A DNA stretch of 64,000 nt from positions 62,001 to 126,000 of the forward strand of contig NZ_QUMK01000003.1 in assembly GCF_010907035.1 (NCBI RefSeq), written 5' to 3'. The DNA comes from Rhodopseudomonas sp. BR0M22 (GTDB taxonomy: Bacteria > Pseudomonadota > Alphaproteobacteria > Rhizobiales > Xanthobacteraceae). Within the stretch, counting starts at the first letter, position 1. Every line of letters starts with the position of its first letter. The notes under the pieces are model-generated. The model had not been told where the DNA came from. It was given only the letters and a program-made list of their open reading frames with translations, and made no database searches. Shown in pieces: positions 34,114 to 41,964 of the stretch. A program made the position numbers and the translations under genes.

Positions 34114-35394
34114 TCAGGTCGGTTCGCGGGTCAGAATCAACGACGCATTCTGGCCGCCGAATCCGAACGAGTTCGACATCACGGTCGTGACGCGGGCGTC
34201 GCGGGCCTGATTGGGCACCACGTCGAGCGGAATTGCCGGATCAGGCACATCGTAATTGATGGTCGGCGGAATCCGCTGATGCTCGAGCGTCAGCAGCGAG
34301 AAGATCGCTTCGACGGCGCCGGCCGCCGACAACGTGTGACCGACCATCGATTTGTTCGACGACACCGGAAGCGACGAAGCCCGCTCGCCGAACACGCTGG
34401 AGATGCCGAGATACTCCATCTTGTCGTTCTCGGGCGTGCCGGTGCCGTGGGCGTTGATGTAGTCGATCTGATCGACGCTCATGCCGGCATCGGCGAGCGT
34501 CTTGTTGATGCAGCCGATGATCGGCTTGCCGTCCGGGCTCGAGCGGGTGCGGTGGAAGCTGTCGGCGAGTTCGCCGCAGCCGGCGATCACGCCGAGGATC
34601 GATGCGCCGCGCGCCACCGCCGACTCGTAGCTCTCCAGCACCAGCGCGCCGGCGCCTTCGGCCATCACGAAGCCGTCGCGGTTCTTGGCGAACGGCTTCG
34701 AGGACGCCTGCGGCGGATCGTTCTGGGTCGACAGCGCCGACAGCAGCGAGAACCGGATCAGCGCTTCGGCGTTGACCGAGCCGTCGGTCGCGACGCATAG
34801 CGCTGCATCGGCTTCGCCGCGCCGGATCGCTTCGACGCCGAGCTGGATCGCGCTTGCACCGGAGGCGCAGGCGGTCGACAGCGAGATCGGCGAACCCTTG
34901 GTGCCGAAGGTGTCGGCGAGATGATCGGCGACAGAGCCGAACAGGAAGCGGCGGTGATATTGCGTGAATGCGCCGCCGCCGCTGACGCGGAGCAGGGCGT
35001 CGTAATCGATCTCAGTGTTGGCGCCGGTGGCGCGCGCCAATTCCTGGCGCGGCAGCCATTCCAGCTCGACCGGCGCGACCGCGAGAAACAGCGGGCCGGG
35101 GAAGTCGCCCTTGCTGCCGATGCCGGACTGCGCGATCGCCTCTTCGGTGGCGAGGTCGGCGAGCTTTTCACCGAGCACGACCGAGGAGAATGGCTCGACC
35201 GGGACGAAGTCCACGGTGCCGGCCATCGTGCTCTTCAGCCCGTCGATCGGGAAGCGGGTGATGGTGCGGATGCCGGATTCGCCGGCGGTGAGCTTGGTCC
35301 AGTTGTCGGTCTTGCCGGCGCCGAGCGAGGTAACCACGCCCATGCCGGTGACGACCACGATCGGCCTGCCGAATTTGTCCCGCGTCACGGTCAT
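34114..35394 (-). CDS. fabF1XL: Beta-ketoacyl-ACP synthase FabF1XL
   Basis: A 426-residue condensing enzyme of the KAS II type, elongating acyl chains on AcpXL toward C26-C28. The complete Cys-His-His catalytic set is present: Cys176 in STACASG, His316 in NAHGTGTP and His353 in SNKSMVGHTLSAAG. It lies 10 bases after fabF2XL, whose product lacks this set, so the two probably work as an active/partner pair. Confidence 0.92.
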   Translation of the reverse strand: MTVTRDKFGRPIVVVTGMGVVTSLGAGKTDNWTKLTAGESGIRTITRFPIDGLKSTMAGTVDFVPVEPFSSVVLGEKLADLATEEAIAQSGIGSKGDFPGPLFLAVAPVELEWLPRQELARATGANTEIDYDALLRVSGGGAFTQYHRRFLFGSVADHLADTFGTKGSPISLSTACASGASAIQLGVEAIRRGEADAALCVATDGSVNAEALIRFSLLSALSTQNDPPQASSKPFAKNRDGFVMAEGAGALVLESYESAVARGASILGVIAGCGELADSFHRTRSSPDGKPIIGCINKTLADAGMSVDQIDYINAHGTGTPENDKMEYLGISSVFGERASSLPVSSNKSMVGHTLSAAGAVEAIFSLLTLEHQRIPPTINYDVPDPAIPLDVVPNQARDARVTTVMSNSFGFGGQNASLILTREPT

Positions 35395-35404
35395 TACGTC
35401 CCCC

Positions 35405-36613
35405 TTACCGAACGGCTTCGACCAGCGCCATGCCTTCGCCGCGCCAGTGGCCCGCCCCGATCACGACAATCTGGTCGGGGGTCTTATTCATTTCAACTTC
35501 GAGACCAGTCGGGTCGTTCGGCGGATACAGCGCGCCGCGCGACAGCGACAGCGCCGCGAGCGCGATGCCGAGCGGGAATTGCGCTTCCATCACGTGGCCG
35601 AACGGGGTCGCGGTGCCGCGCACCGGAGCGCTCGCGTGATTGCGCAGGAATGCGGTCTCCTCGGAGGTCACCGGCTCGGCACCGGTCGCGCCGGTGATGA
35701 TCGCGGCCGAACCGTCGCGGGGGCCGAGCTGCGTCCACAGCTTCTCCAGCGACGCGGTGACGTCGCCGGCATTGCTGCGGCGCGACTGGTCGGCGACCAC
35801 ATTCTTCAGCCGCGCATAGGGCTTGGCGCCGCGCGCCTCGGCATGCGCCTTCGACTCGATCACCAGGAACGCTGCGCCCGAGCCGAGCGCGAAGCCGCCC
35901 TTCGGGCCGCGCGCGAACACGGGCGCGTAGTTGTCCTTCAGATTGAAGTCACCGAACTCGTAGAGCATCAGCAGGTCTTTGCGCTCGCCGTTCTGGGCGG
36001 CGCCGATCAGCGCGATGTCGCTCTGGCCGGCCGCGATCCGCGCCAGCGCAATTCGCGCAGCGTCGACGCCGGCTTCCTCTTCGCCCATGAAGGTGCGCGA
36101 CGAGCCGGTGACGCCATGCACGATCGCGATGTTGCCGGCGAGCAGGTTGGAGAGCTGGGCGAGGAAGAGGGTGGGGCGCAGGTCGTTCATGAGGCGCTCG
36201 TTGAGCGCGCCGGGCGGCACGGTGCCGTAGCCCTCGGCGTTGAGCACCGCGGAATCGACCGCGAGATCACGTTCACCGCCGCCGGCGGCAACGATCATGT
36301 CCATCCGCGACAGGATTTCGGTGTTGCCCTTGATGCCTGCGGAATCCAGCGCGAGACCGGCCGCATAGGTGCCGATCCGCTGCCAGGATTCCATCTGGCG
36401 CTGATCGCCCTTTTTCGGGATCTGCTTGTCGAAGCTGAGCGGCGCCAAAGGGTGCACCACGTAGGGCGAAAAGCCCTTGGTATCGACGTTGACGCGGCGT
36501 TCGTTGAGCGCATCCCAATGCGCGTCGAGCCCTTCGGCGAGCGAGCTGGCGAGGCCGATGCCGGTAATCCAGGCTTCGATCGGTTCGGCGCGGGACGTGG
36601 TGGTGTCAGCCAT
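35405..36613 (-). CDS. fabF2XL: FabF2XL: ketosynthase-like subunit without catalytic Cys
   Basis: A 402-residue thiolase-fold protein homologous to FabF1XL but with no cysteine anywhere. Where FabF1XL has STACASG, this protein has FMGEEEAG at about 175-182, aligning Glu with the nucleophile, and NAHGTGT is replaced by ITGATGAE (307-313). Only the second His (PFGH340) may remain. This is the pattern of chain-length factors (KS-beta) of type II polyketide synthases, which pair with an active KS. The role as a partner of FabF1XL is inference. It overlaps fabZXL by eight bases and precedes fabF1XL by ten. Confidence 0.88.
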   Translation of the reverse strand: MADTTTSRAEPIEAWITGIGLASSLAEGLDAHWDALNERRVNVDTKGFSPYVVHPLAPLSFDKQIPKKGDQRQMESWQRIGTYAAGLALDSAGIKGNTEILSRMDMIVAAGGGERDLAVDSAVLNAEGYGTVPPGALNERLMNDLRPTLFLAQLSNLLAGNIAIVHGVTGSSRTFMGEEEAGVDAARIALARIAAGQSDIALIGAAQNGERKDLLMLYEFGDFNLKDNYAPVFARGPKGGFALGSGAAFLVIESKAHAEARGAKPYARLKNVVADQSRRSNAGDVTASLEKLWTQLGPRDGSAAIITGATGAEPVTSEETAFLRNHASAPVRGTATPFGHVMEAQFPLGIALAALSLSRGALYPPNDPTGLEVEMNKTPDQIVVIGAGHWRGEGMALVEAVR

Positions 36614-37076
36614 GGATCATCTGCTCCGGAAATCCGATTTGCTTCGCCATCGTTTCCATATGCCCGCGCAGGTCGGGATGCGGAAACGGGACGTGGCGGA
36701 ACGTCAGCGTCGCGTTGCACGCCAGCTTGCCGCCGCTCTTGATCTTCGCTTCGGTCATGGTGAAGCCGGAGCCTTCGTGCACCACCGAGACGTCGATCGA
36801 CAACAGCTCGCCCGGCGTCACGAAGGTGCGCATCTTGGCTTCCTTGACCGCTGCCAGGAACGGCATGCGCTGAAACTGCATCAGCGCGATCAGCAGCCAT
36901 CCCGAACTCTGGGCCATGGTCTCGATCAGCAGAACGCCCGGCATCAAAGGGTAGCCGGGGAAGTGACCTTCGAAGATCGTGCTGGTCTCGGGCACCCGCG
37001 CCTCGACCGTGATGCTGCGGTCGGCGAGGCGAAGCTCGGCGATTCGGTCGATCAGGTGGAAATATTCAAGGTTCAT
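36606..37076 (-). CDS. fabZXL: 3-hydroxyacyl-ACP dehydratase FabZXL
   Basis: A 156-residue hotdog-fold dehydratase of the very-long-chain acyl pathway. The catalytic His38 lies in EGHFPGYPLMPG and Glu52 in LLIETMAQ, the normal FabZ pair. It follows acpXL by 27 bases and overlaps fabF2XL by eight (36606-36613). In the cycle it removes water from the beta-hydroxyacyl-AcpXL made after FabF condensation. Confidence 0.92.
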   Translation of the reverse strand: MNLEYFHLIDRIAELRLADRSITVEARVPETSTIFEGHFPGYPLMPGVLLIETMAQSSGWLLIALMQFQRMPFLAAVKEAKMRTFVTPGELLSIDVSVVHEGSGFTMTEAKIKSGGKLACNATLTFRHVPFPHPDLRGHMETMAKQIGFPEQMIHG

Positions 37077-37103
37077 GGCGTGGGCGGCTTCCGAACCGCG
37101 CCA

Positions 37104-37385
37104 CTACGCGCCCTTGGCGGCAACCAGTTCGTCGATGCGAGCGGCGAGATTCTTGAGGACGAAATACTGCTCGGTGGTCGCCTTGCCGTCGTTGACCTCC
37201 TGGGTCCACTTCTCGAGCGGCAGCTTGATACCGAACGCTTTGTCGATCGCGAACGCGATGTCGAGGAAATCGAGGCTATCGATCCCCAGGTCATCGATCG
37301 CATGGCTCTCCGGGGTGATCGTCTCACGCGGAATGTCGCAGGTTTCCGCGATGATGGTGGCCACCCGATCGAATGTGGAAGTCAT
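37104..37385 (-). CDS. acpXL: Acyl carrier protein AcpXL
   Basis: A 93-residue specialised acyl carrier protein that carries the C28-class hydroxy fatty acid for lipid A. The phosphopantetheine attachment site is Ser37 in [10 protein letters not shown]. At 93 residues it is longer than housekeeping AcpP (about 78), with the extra helix [12 protein letters not shown] found in AcpXL. It is the first gene of the acpXL-fabZXL-fabF2XL-fabF1XL-adhXL-lpxXL operon. Confidence 0.95.
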   Translation of the reverse strand: MTSTFDRVATIIAETCDIPRETITPESHAIDDLGIDSLDFLDIAFAIDKAFGIKLPLEKWTQEVNDGKATTEQYFVLKNLAARIDELVAAKGA

Positions 37386-37556
37386 TTTAAGCCTTTGATA
37401 TTATGTCGGAAATGGCCGATTTACGGCGGCTTCAGCCGTCATCCTGGTGACAGTCGATTGCCCGTATAACGGAGCGTTGGCCTGAGTTCAATGGCAGGCA
37501 AATCCGCCCAATGCGCGGGATTTGGGCAGGCGGCGGGGGCGCTTTTCGCGAATCGC

Positions 37557-37910
37557 CTAGCGCGGTGCGGCAATTGTCGCGCAGTCGTGCCGGCCCATCA
37601 GAACGCAGTCCTGAGTTCGCCGCATATCGGCGATGCTGGTGGCGAGCCAAATTCCCGTCACCGTCAATCCGATGGTGAGAGCCAGCGCGACGATATTGGT
37701 CAGCATGCGGTGGCGAAAATCGTCTGGGGCTTCGTCGGAGACGGCAACCTCCTCGGTCTGATCGACCTGCGCAACAGCCCGGCGGAACGGCAGAATAGTC
37801 GCGGACGGGCGGGCATCATCCGGATCGGACGGCAACTCTGCCGCATCCCGGGGGCGGAATTGCAGCACGCGGTGGTCGTCGGGAAGGCTAATGATGCGCT
37901 GATTCTTCAT
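37557..37910 (-). CDS. Small membrane protein, conserved hypothetical
   Basis: A 117-residue protein: a polar, acidic N-terminal 75 residues, one transmembrane helix (LTNIVALALTIGLTVTGIWLA) and a short tail with two Cys (MRRTQDCVLMGRHDC). Similar tails occur in uncharacterised proteins of Bradyrhizobiaceae as I recall. The start is placed at MKNQRIISLP (37910); the frame is open for 27 more codons but without support. Function unknown. Confidence 0.65.
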   Translation of the reverse strand: MKNQRIISLPDDHRVLQFRPRDAAELPSDPDDARPSATILPFRRAVAQVDQTEEVAVSDEAPDDFRHRMLTNIVALALTIGLTVTGIWLATSIADMRRTQDCVLMGRHDCATIAAPR

Positions 37911-38152
37911 CGCTGTCGGTCCCAGCCGTCGCCCGGAACGGGTTCGACTCTTGCATCCTAGTAAGGATACGGCGCCGGGAAAACTCCGCAATAGACCGGA
38001 TGCCGTGGCTGTCCGATCCGCTGTTCTCGGCCCTTGCAGCGCGCCCGGCGCTCTTCGAATTGGACGTGCTTGGCTGCAGGTGGCGCGCTACGTTGCCAAA
38101 GGGCGACGCCAACAAACAGTCGGGCCGGACCGCGGCCTTCAGGAGATCAGCG

Positions 38153-38776
38153 ATGACCAACCCGCGCGAACCGGTGCTGCATACGATCCCGATCCTGTCG
38201 CTGCGGCCGACTCAGATGACGGTCGGGATGCGCGAGGTGAAGGAAAAGCGACTGCGCTGGCGTCAGCACAAGGCGAAGAAGCAGGCCGAGCTGCTCGGCA
38301 AGCACATGATCCCGGTGGTGCTCGGCCCGGGCAAAAAACACTACGTCATCGATCATCATCATCTGGCGCGGGCGCTGCACGACGAAGGCGTCAAGGACGT
38401 GTTGGTCACGGTGATCGCCGATCTCACCATGGTCGATCGCGAGGCGTTCTGGGTGGTGCTCGACAGCCGGCGCTGGGTGTATCCATATGATGCCAAAGGC
38501 GAGCGGCATCACTACCGCGAGATTCCCAAGACTGTCGCGGAGTTGGAGGACGACCCGTTCCGCAGCCTGGCCGGCGAGCTGCGCCGCGTCGGCGGCTACG
38601 CCAAGGACACGACTCCGTTCAGCGAGTTCCTGTGGGCCGACTTCCTGCGCCGACGGCTGTCGCGCAAGAGCGTCACCGCCGATTTTCAGAACGCGACCGA
38701 GAAGGCGCTGGCCCTCGCCAAAAGCAAGGACGCGATCTATCTGCCCGGCTGGTGCGGACCGGTCGCGGACGTTTGA
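38153..38776 (+). CDS. ParB-like nuclease-domain protein (ParBc_2 type)
   Basis: A 207-residue protein of the ParB/sulfiredoxin-like fold, type ParBc_2, distinct from the chromosome-partitioning ParB because it has no helix-turn-helix. It shows ILSLRPTQMTVGMREVKEK at the start and KKHYVIDHHHLARALHDEG at 61-79. Relatives are uncharacterised. AGGAG seven bases before the ATG at 38153 fixes the start; a longer frame from 38000 is not supported. Convergent with the broken mgtC gene. Confidence 0.8.
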   Translation: MTNPREPVLHTIPILSLRPTQMTVGMREVKEKRLRWRQHKAKKQAELLGKHMIPVVLGPGKKHYVIDHHHLARALHDEGVKDVLVTVIADLTMVDREAFWVVLDSRRWVYPYDAKGERHHYREIPKTVAELEDDPFRSLAGELRRVGGYAKDTTPFSEFLWADFLRRRLSRKSVTADFQNATEKALALAKSKDAIYLPGWCGPVADV

Positions 38777-38784
38777 TCCCGGCT

Positions 38785-39264
38785 TCAATCTTCGGGCGCG
38801 GCGCGGTGCCCGCGTTCGTCCTTGGCGCCGCCGAGCAGGCGATGGAGCAGTCGCTCGGCGGGATGTCCGCCGATCAGCACCGCGAAGGTGATCGTCAGCG
38901 CCACGCCGACGATTAGCCACTGGCCGGCACCGCAGACAATTCCGATGCCGGCGGCGAGCTAGGTGCATGCCGCGGTCGTAAGTCCGTGGATTTCGAGTCG
39001 GTTGCCGCTGCGGACGATGACGCCGGCGCCGAGAAAGCCGATGCGGGTGAGAATGCCCTGAAACACGCGGCTGGTCGGATCGGAAAGTTGATCGATCGTC
39101 GCCGAATGATCGGCATGCGTCACCAGCAGTGCGGAGGTGAGCGCCACCAGCGCCAGCGTGCGCATCCCGATCGGCTTGTTCTTGAGGTCGCGGTTGAGCC
39201 CGATCAGGCCGCCGGCAATCGCGGCGACGCCAAGACGCTGCAGGATGTCCCACCAGGGTAGCAA
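38785..39264 (-). pseudogene. MgtC-family membrane protein, interrupted by an in-frame amber codon
   Basis: The first 101 codons encode a typical MgtC/SapB protein (GGLIGLNRDLKNKPIGMRTL, FLGAGVIVR, GLTTAACT). TAG at 38961-38959 then interrupts the frame exactly where relatives usually have Trp (TTAA..W..AAIGI). Reading on in the same frame gives LAAGIGIVCGAGQWLIVGVAL and a further hydrophobic helix to a TGA at 38785. A single TGG-to-TAG change explains it. The full length of about 159 residues fits the family. Sequencing error or amber suppression are alternatives. Confidence 0.8.
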
Positions 39265-39635
39265 CGCCAGTCCTCCCTCGCGTCGAAGCTCCGTGCCGCT
39301 TGCGTCGTGCCGTTCCGAATAACGCGATGATTGCGGATCTGTTCTTCGAGCCGATCAGGTTGTCATGGGCGGATCCAGCACGCGCGCGTTGGGCTCTCTC
39401 AGATGCCGATCAGTCCGCGTGGGGCAGGTGCGACACTTCTTCGCATCTCGAGGGCAAGCCTGTGCTCACATCAAAGGAAAATCACGTTGGGACACATGCC
39501 GCTGGCTTCTTCAACAGCACGCTAGAACGGTTCTAGTGGTGCCCGTTACCGCCGTTTGCTTATCGGATGGCGCCGTTGGTGATCTGCACAGCCGAGCACA
39601 AGGCGGCATCACCGACTGAAGATCTTTTGGGGGGC
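39265..39635. other. Gap between mgtC pseudogene and TonB receptor
   Basis: 371 bases holding the divergent promoters. The only distinct element is the Irr-box-like palindrome at 39522-39536, described separately. Short frames at 39300-39536 and 39331-39525 end in or near the palindrome and show no family features. Confidence 0.5.
39522..39536. promoter_or_regulatory. Candidate Irr (iron control element) operator
   Basis: CTAGAAC-G-GTTCTAG, a perfect 15-base palindrome with the core TAGAA-N3-TTCTA. The Irr box (ICE) of Rhizobiales has the form TTTAGAA-N3-TTCTAAA as I recall it, so 10 core positions match. It lies 100 bases before the TonB-dependent receptor gene, where iron control is expected. 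Binding is inferred. Confidence 0.5.
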
Positions 39636-41960
39636 ATGTTGAAGGACCTGAATTTCCCGGCAGCGGGAGCGCTGTCGTTTGTCTGTGCGTCGGTTCTCCT
39701 CCTCTCTCATCCGGCTGCTGCACAGGAAGCTCCTGCGCCGGCTTCCGCTCCGGGTGCTTCAACGGAATCTCCGGCGAGCGCGACAGGACGTTCACTACCT
39801 GCCATCGTCGTCGAGACGTCACGCCGCCGGGCCGCGGCGACGTCCCCGCAGCGCAGGCCGTCGCAAGCGTCGCGATCAACAGCCAACCGGCGTGCTCCGA
39901 ACCCGGCCAGCGCCGCAGCGCAGCCCCGTCCGGTTTCGGCAGGCGCTCTGCAGGCGACTTTGCCGGCTGGCTTTCCCGGGGATCAGGTTGCGCGCGGTGC
40001 CGGCGTCGGTCTGCTCGGCAACCGCGACGTGATGTCGACGCCGTTCAGCCTCACCAGCTTCACCGAGAAGCTCATCCGCGATCAGCAGTCGCGAACACTG
40101 CTCGACGTGCTCGGCAACGATCCCTCCGTGCGCTCCAACGTGCCGGCCTACAGCGGCATCCAGGGCTTCTTCATTCGCGGCTTCCCCGTGTTTGCCCAGG
40201 ACATCGCCTTCAACGGCCTGTACGGCGTCGCCGACTCCTTCAATCCGGCGCTCGAGCCGATCGAACGCGTCGAAGTGCAGCACGGCCCCAGCACGATGCT
40301 GAGCGGCATGCCGCCGTTCGGCACGATCGGCGGGACGATCAACCTGATTCCGAAACGCGCCGGTGACGTGCCGCTGACGCGGTTCACGACCGGATTCATC
40401 TCCAACGCGCAGAGCTACAACGCCATCGATGTCGGTCGACGTTACGGGACCAATGGCGAGTGGGGAATCCGCTTCAACGGCGCGTATCAGTCCGGCAGCA
40501 CGCCGATCGACAACCAGAAACAGGAATACGGCGTCACGTCGCTCGCCCTCGATTATCGCGGTGAACGCCTGCGGGTCGGCCTCGACCTTGGCTATCAGAA
40601 GGTCGACTTCAATTCGCCGCTGCGCAATCGCTCGGTGCTGCCGGGCTTTCCGATCCCGCAAGCGCCGGATCTGCGGATCAATCAGCAGCAGCCCTGGGAA
40701 TATCGCGACAGCAACAACAAATCGGCCGCGATCCGCGCCGAGTATGATCTGACCGATCAGCTCACCGTCTATGCCGCTTACGGCCATAGCGAATTTCATC
40801 AGGTCTATTTCGGCGGTCTGCCGTCGATCATCAACGCGCGTGGCGACTACCGCGATACGATCCAACTGACTCCGTTTCAGACCAACAGCAACACCGGCGA
40901 GGTCGGGGTGCGCGGCCAGTTCGACACCGGACCGGTGAAGCACCGGGTCGGCGTCGCGGCATCCGGCCTCTGGCAGGATACCGGCCTGACCAACATTCCG
41001 GTTGGTGCGGCGATCACCTCTAACATCTACAATCCGGTGTACGCGCCGCCGCGCAGCGATGCCGGACTGCCGCGGACCTCGCCGACGACAGCGGAGCGCT
41101 TCAACCGCAGCATCGCGATTGCCGATACGATGTCGATCCTGAATGATCGCGTCGAGCTGACGATCGGCGGTCGCTGGCAGGGCATCGACGCCAAGACACT
41201 GAGCCCAGTGACGGGCCTGGTGACGTCCGATGCGCGCAACGATGCGTTTTCTCCGGGCGCCGGTCTGGTCATCAAGCCGATCGAGCGGCTGTCGCTCTAC
41301 GCCAACTATATCGAAGGTCTGACTTCGACGGCGCCGCCGACCAATGCGGTCAACCTCAACCAGAGCTTCCCCGCGACAGTATCGAAGCAGGTCGAGGCCG
41401 GCGCGAAATATGACTTTGGCCCGGTCGGTGTGTCGGTTGCCGGCTTCGAGATCAAGCAGCCGAACGGCTTCCTCGATCCGACCACCAGGGTGTTTGCGCT
41501 CAATGGCGAACAACGCAATCGCGGCGTCGAACTCAATGTGTTCGGGCAGCCGGTCGAGGGATTGCGCGTCGTCGGCGGCGTGAGCTGGATCGAAGGCGTG
41601 CTGACGAAAGCGTCTAATCCCGTCTACAACGGCAACACGGCGGTTGGCGTCCCGACGATGCAGCTCAATCTCTACGGCGAATACGACCTGCCGGGGCCCG
41701 CTCGCGGCGTAACCATGACCGGCCGGGTGATCCACACCGCGTCGCAGTTCTACGATCAGGCCAACACCCAGAGCATTCCGGCCTGGACCACGCTCGATCT
41801 GGGCGTTCGCTACGCCACCAAGATCGACCGAGTTCCTGTGACCCTGCGGGCCAATGTCCAGAACGTCACCGGCGAGAACTACTGGGCGACAACCGGCCGC
41901 GGCATCCTCAGCCCCGGCGCGCCGCGGACCTATCTGGTCTCGGCGAGCTTCGACTTCTGA
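39636..41960 (+). CDS. TonB-dependent siderophore receptor
   Basis: A 774-residue outer-membrane importer, likely for a ferric siderophore. A signal peptide (to about SHPAAAQ) is followed by a Pro/Ala-rich linker, a TonB-box-like segment (LPAIVVETS), the plug domain (about 125-245: LLDVLGNDPSVRSNV, GFFIRGFPVFAQDIAFNGL, IERVEVQHGPSTMLSGMPPFGTIGGTINLIPKR) and a 22-strand barrel ending in the C-terminal Phe (SASFDF). GGGGGG precedes the ATG at 39636, which puts the signal peptide at the start. No siderophore biosynthesis genes are nearby. Confidence 0.93.
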   Translation: MLKDLNFPAAGALSFVCASVLLLSHPAAAQEAPAPASAPGASTESPASATGRSLPAIVVETSRRRAAATSPQRRPSQASRSTANRRAPNPASAAAQPRPVSAGALQATLPAGFPGDQVARGAGVGLLGNRDVMSTPFSLTSFTEKLIRDQQSRTLLDVLGNDPSVRSNVPAYSGIQGFFIRGFPVFAQDIAFNGLYGVADSFNPALEPIERVEVQHGPSTMLSGMPPFGTIGGTINLIPKRAGDVPLTRFTTGFISNAQSYNAIDVGRRYGTNGEWGIRFNGAYQSGSTPIDNQKQEYGVTSLALDYRGERLRVGLDLGYQKVDFNSPLRNRSVLPGFPIPQAPDLRINQQQPWEYRDSNNKSAAIRAEYDLTDQLTVYAAYGHSEFHQVYFGGLPSIINARGDYRDTIQLTPFQTNSNTGEVGVRGQFDTGPVKHRVGVAASGLWQDTGLTNIPVGAAITSNIYNPVYAPPRSDAGLPRTSPTTAERFNRSIAIADTMSILNDRVELTIGGRWQGIDAKTLSPVTGLVTSDARNDAFSPGAGLVIKPIERLSLYANYIEGLTSTAPPTNAVNLNQSFPATVSKQVEAGAKYDFGPVGVSVAGFEIKQPNGFLDPTTRVFALNGEQRNRGVELNVFGQPVEGLRVVGGVSWIEGVLTKASNPVYNGNTAVGVPTMQLNLYGEYDLPGPARGVTMTGRVIHTASQFYDQANTQSIPAWTTLDLGVRYATKIDRVPVTLRANVQNVTGENYWATTGRGILSPGAPRTYLVSASFDF

Positions 41961-41964
41961 GGTT

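Noticed and set aside
39300..39536. Short frames upstream of the TonB-dependent receptor
   Set aside because: They end within the Irr-box-like palindrome and have no protein-level features.
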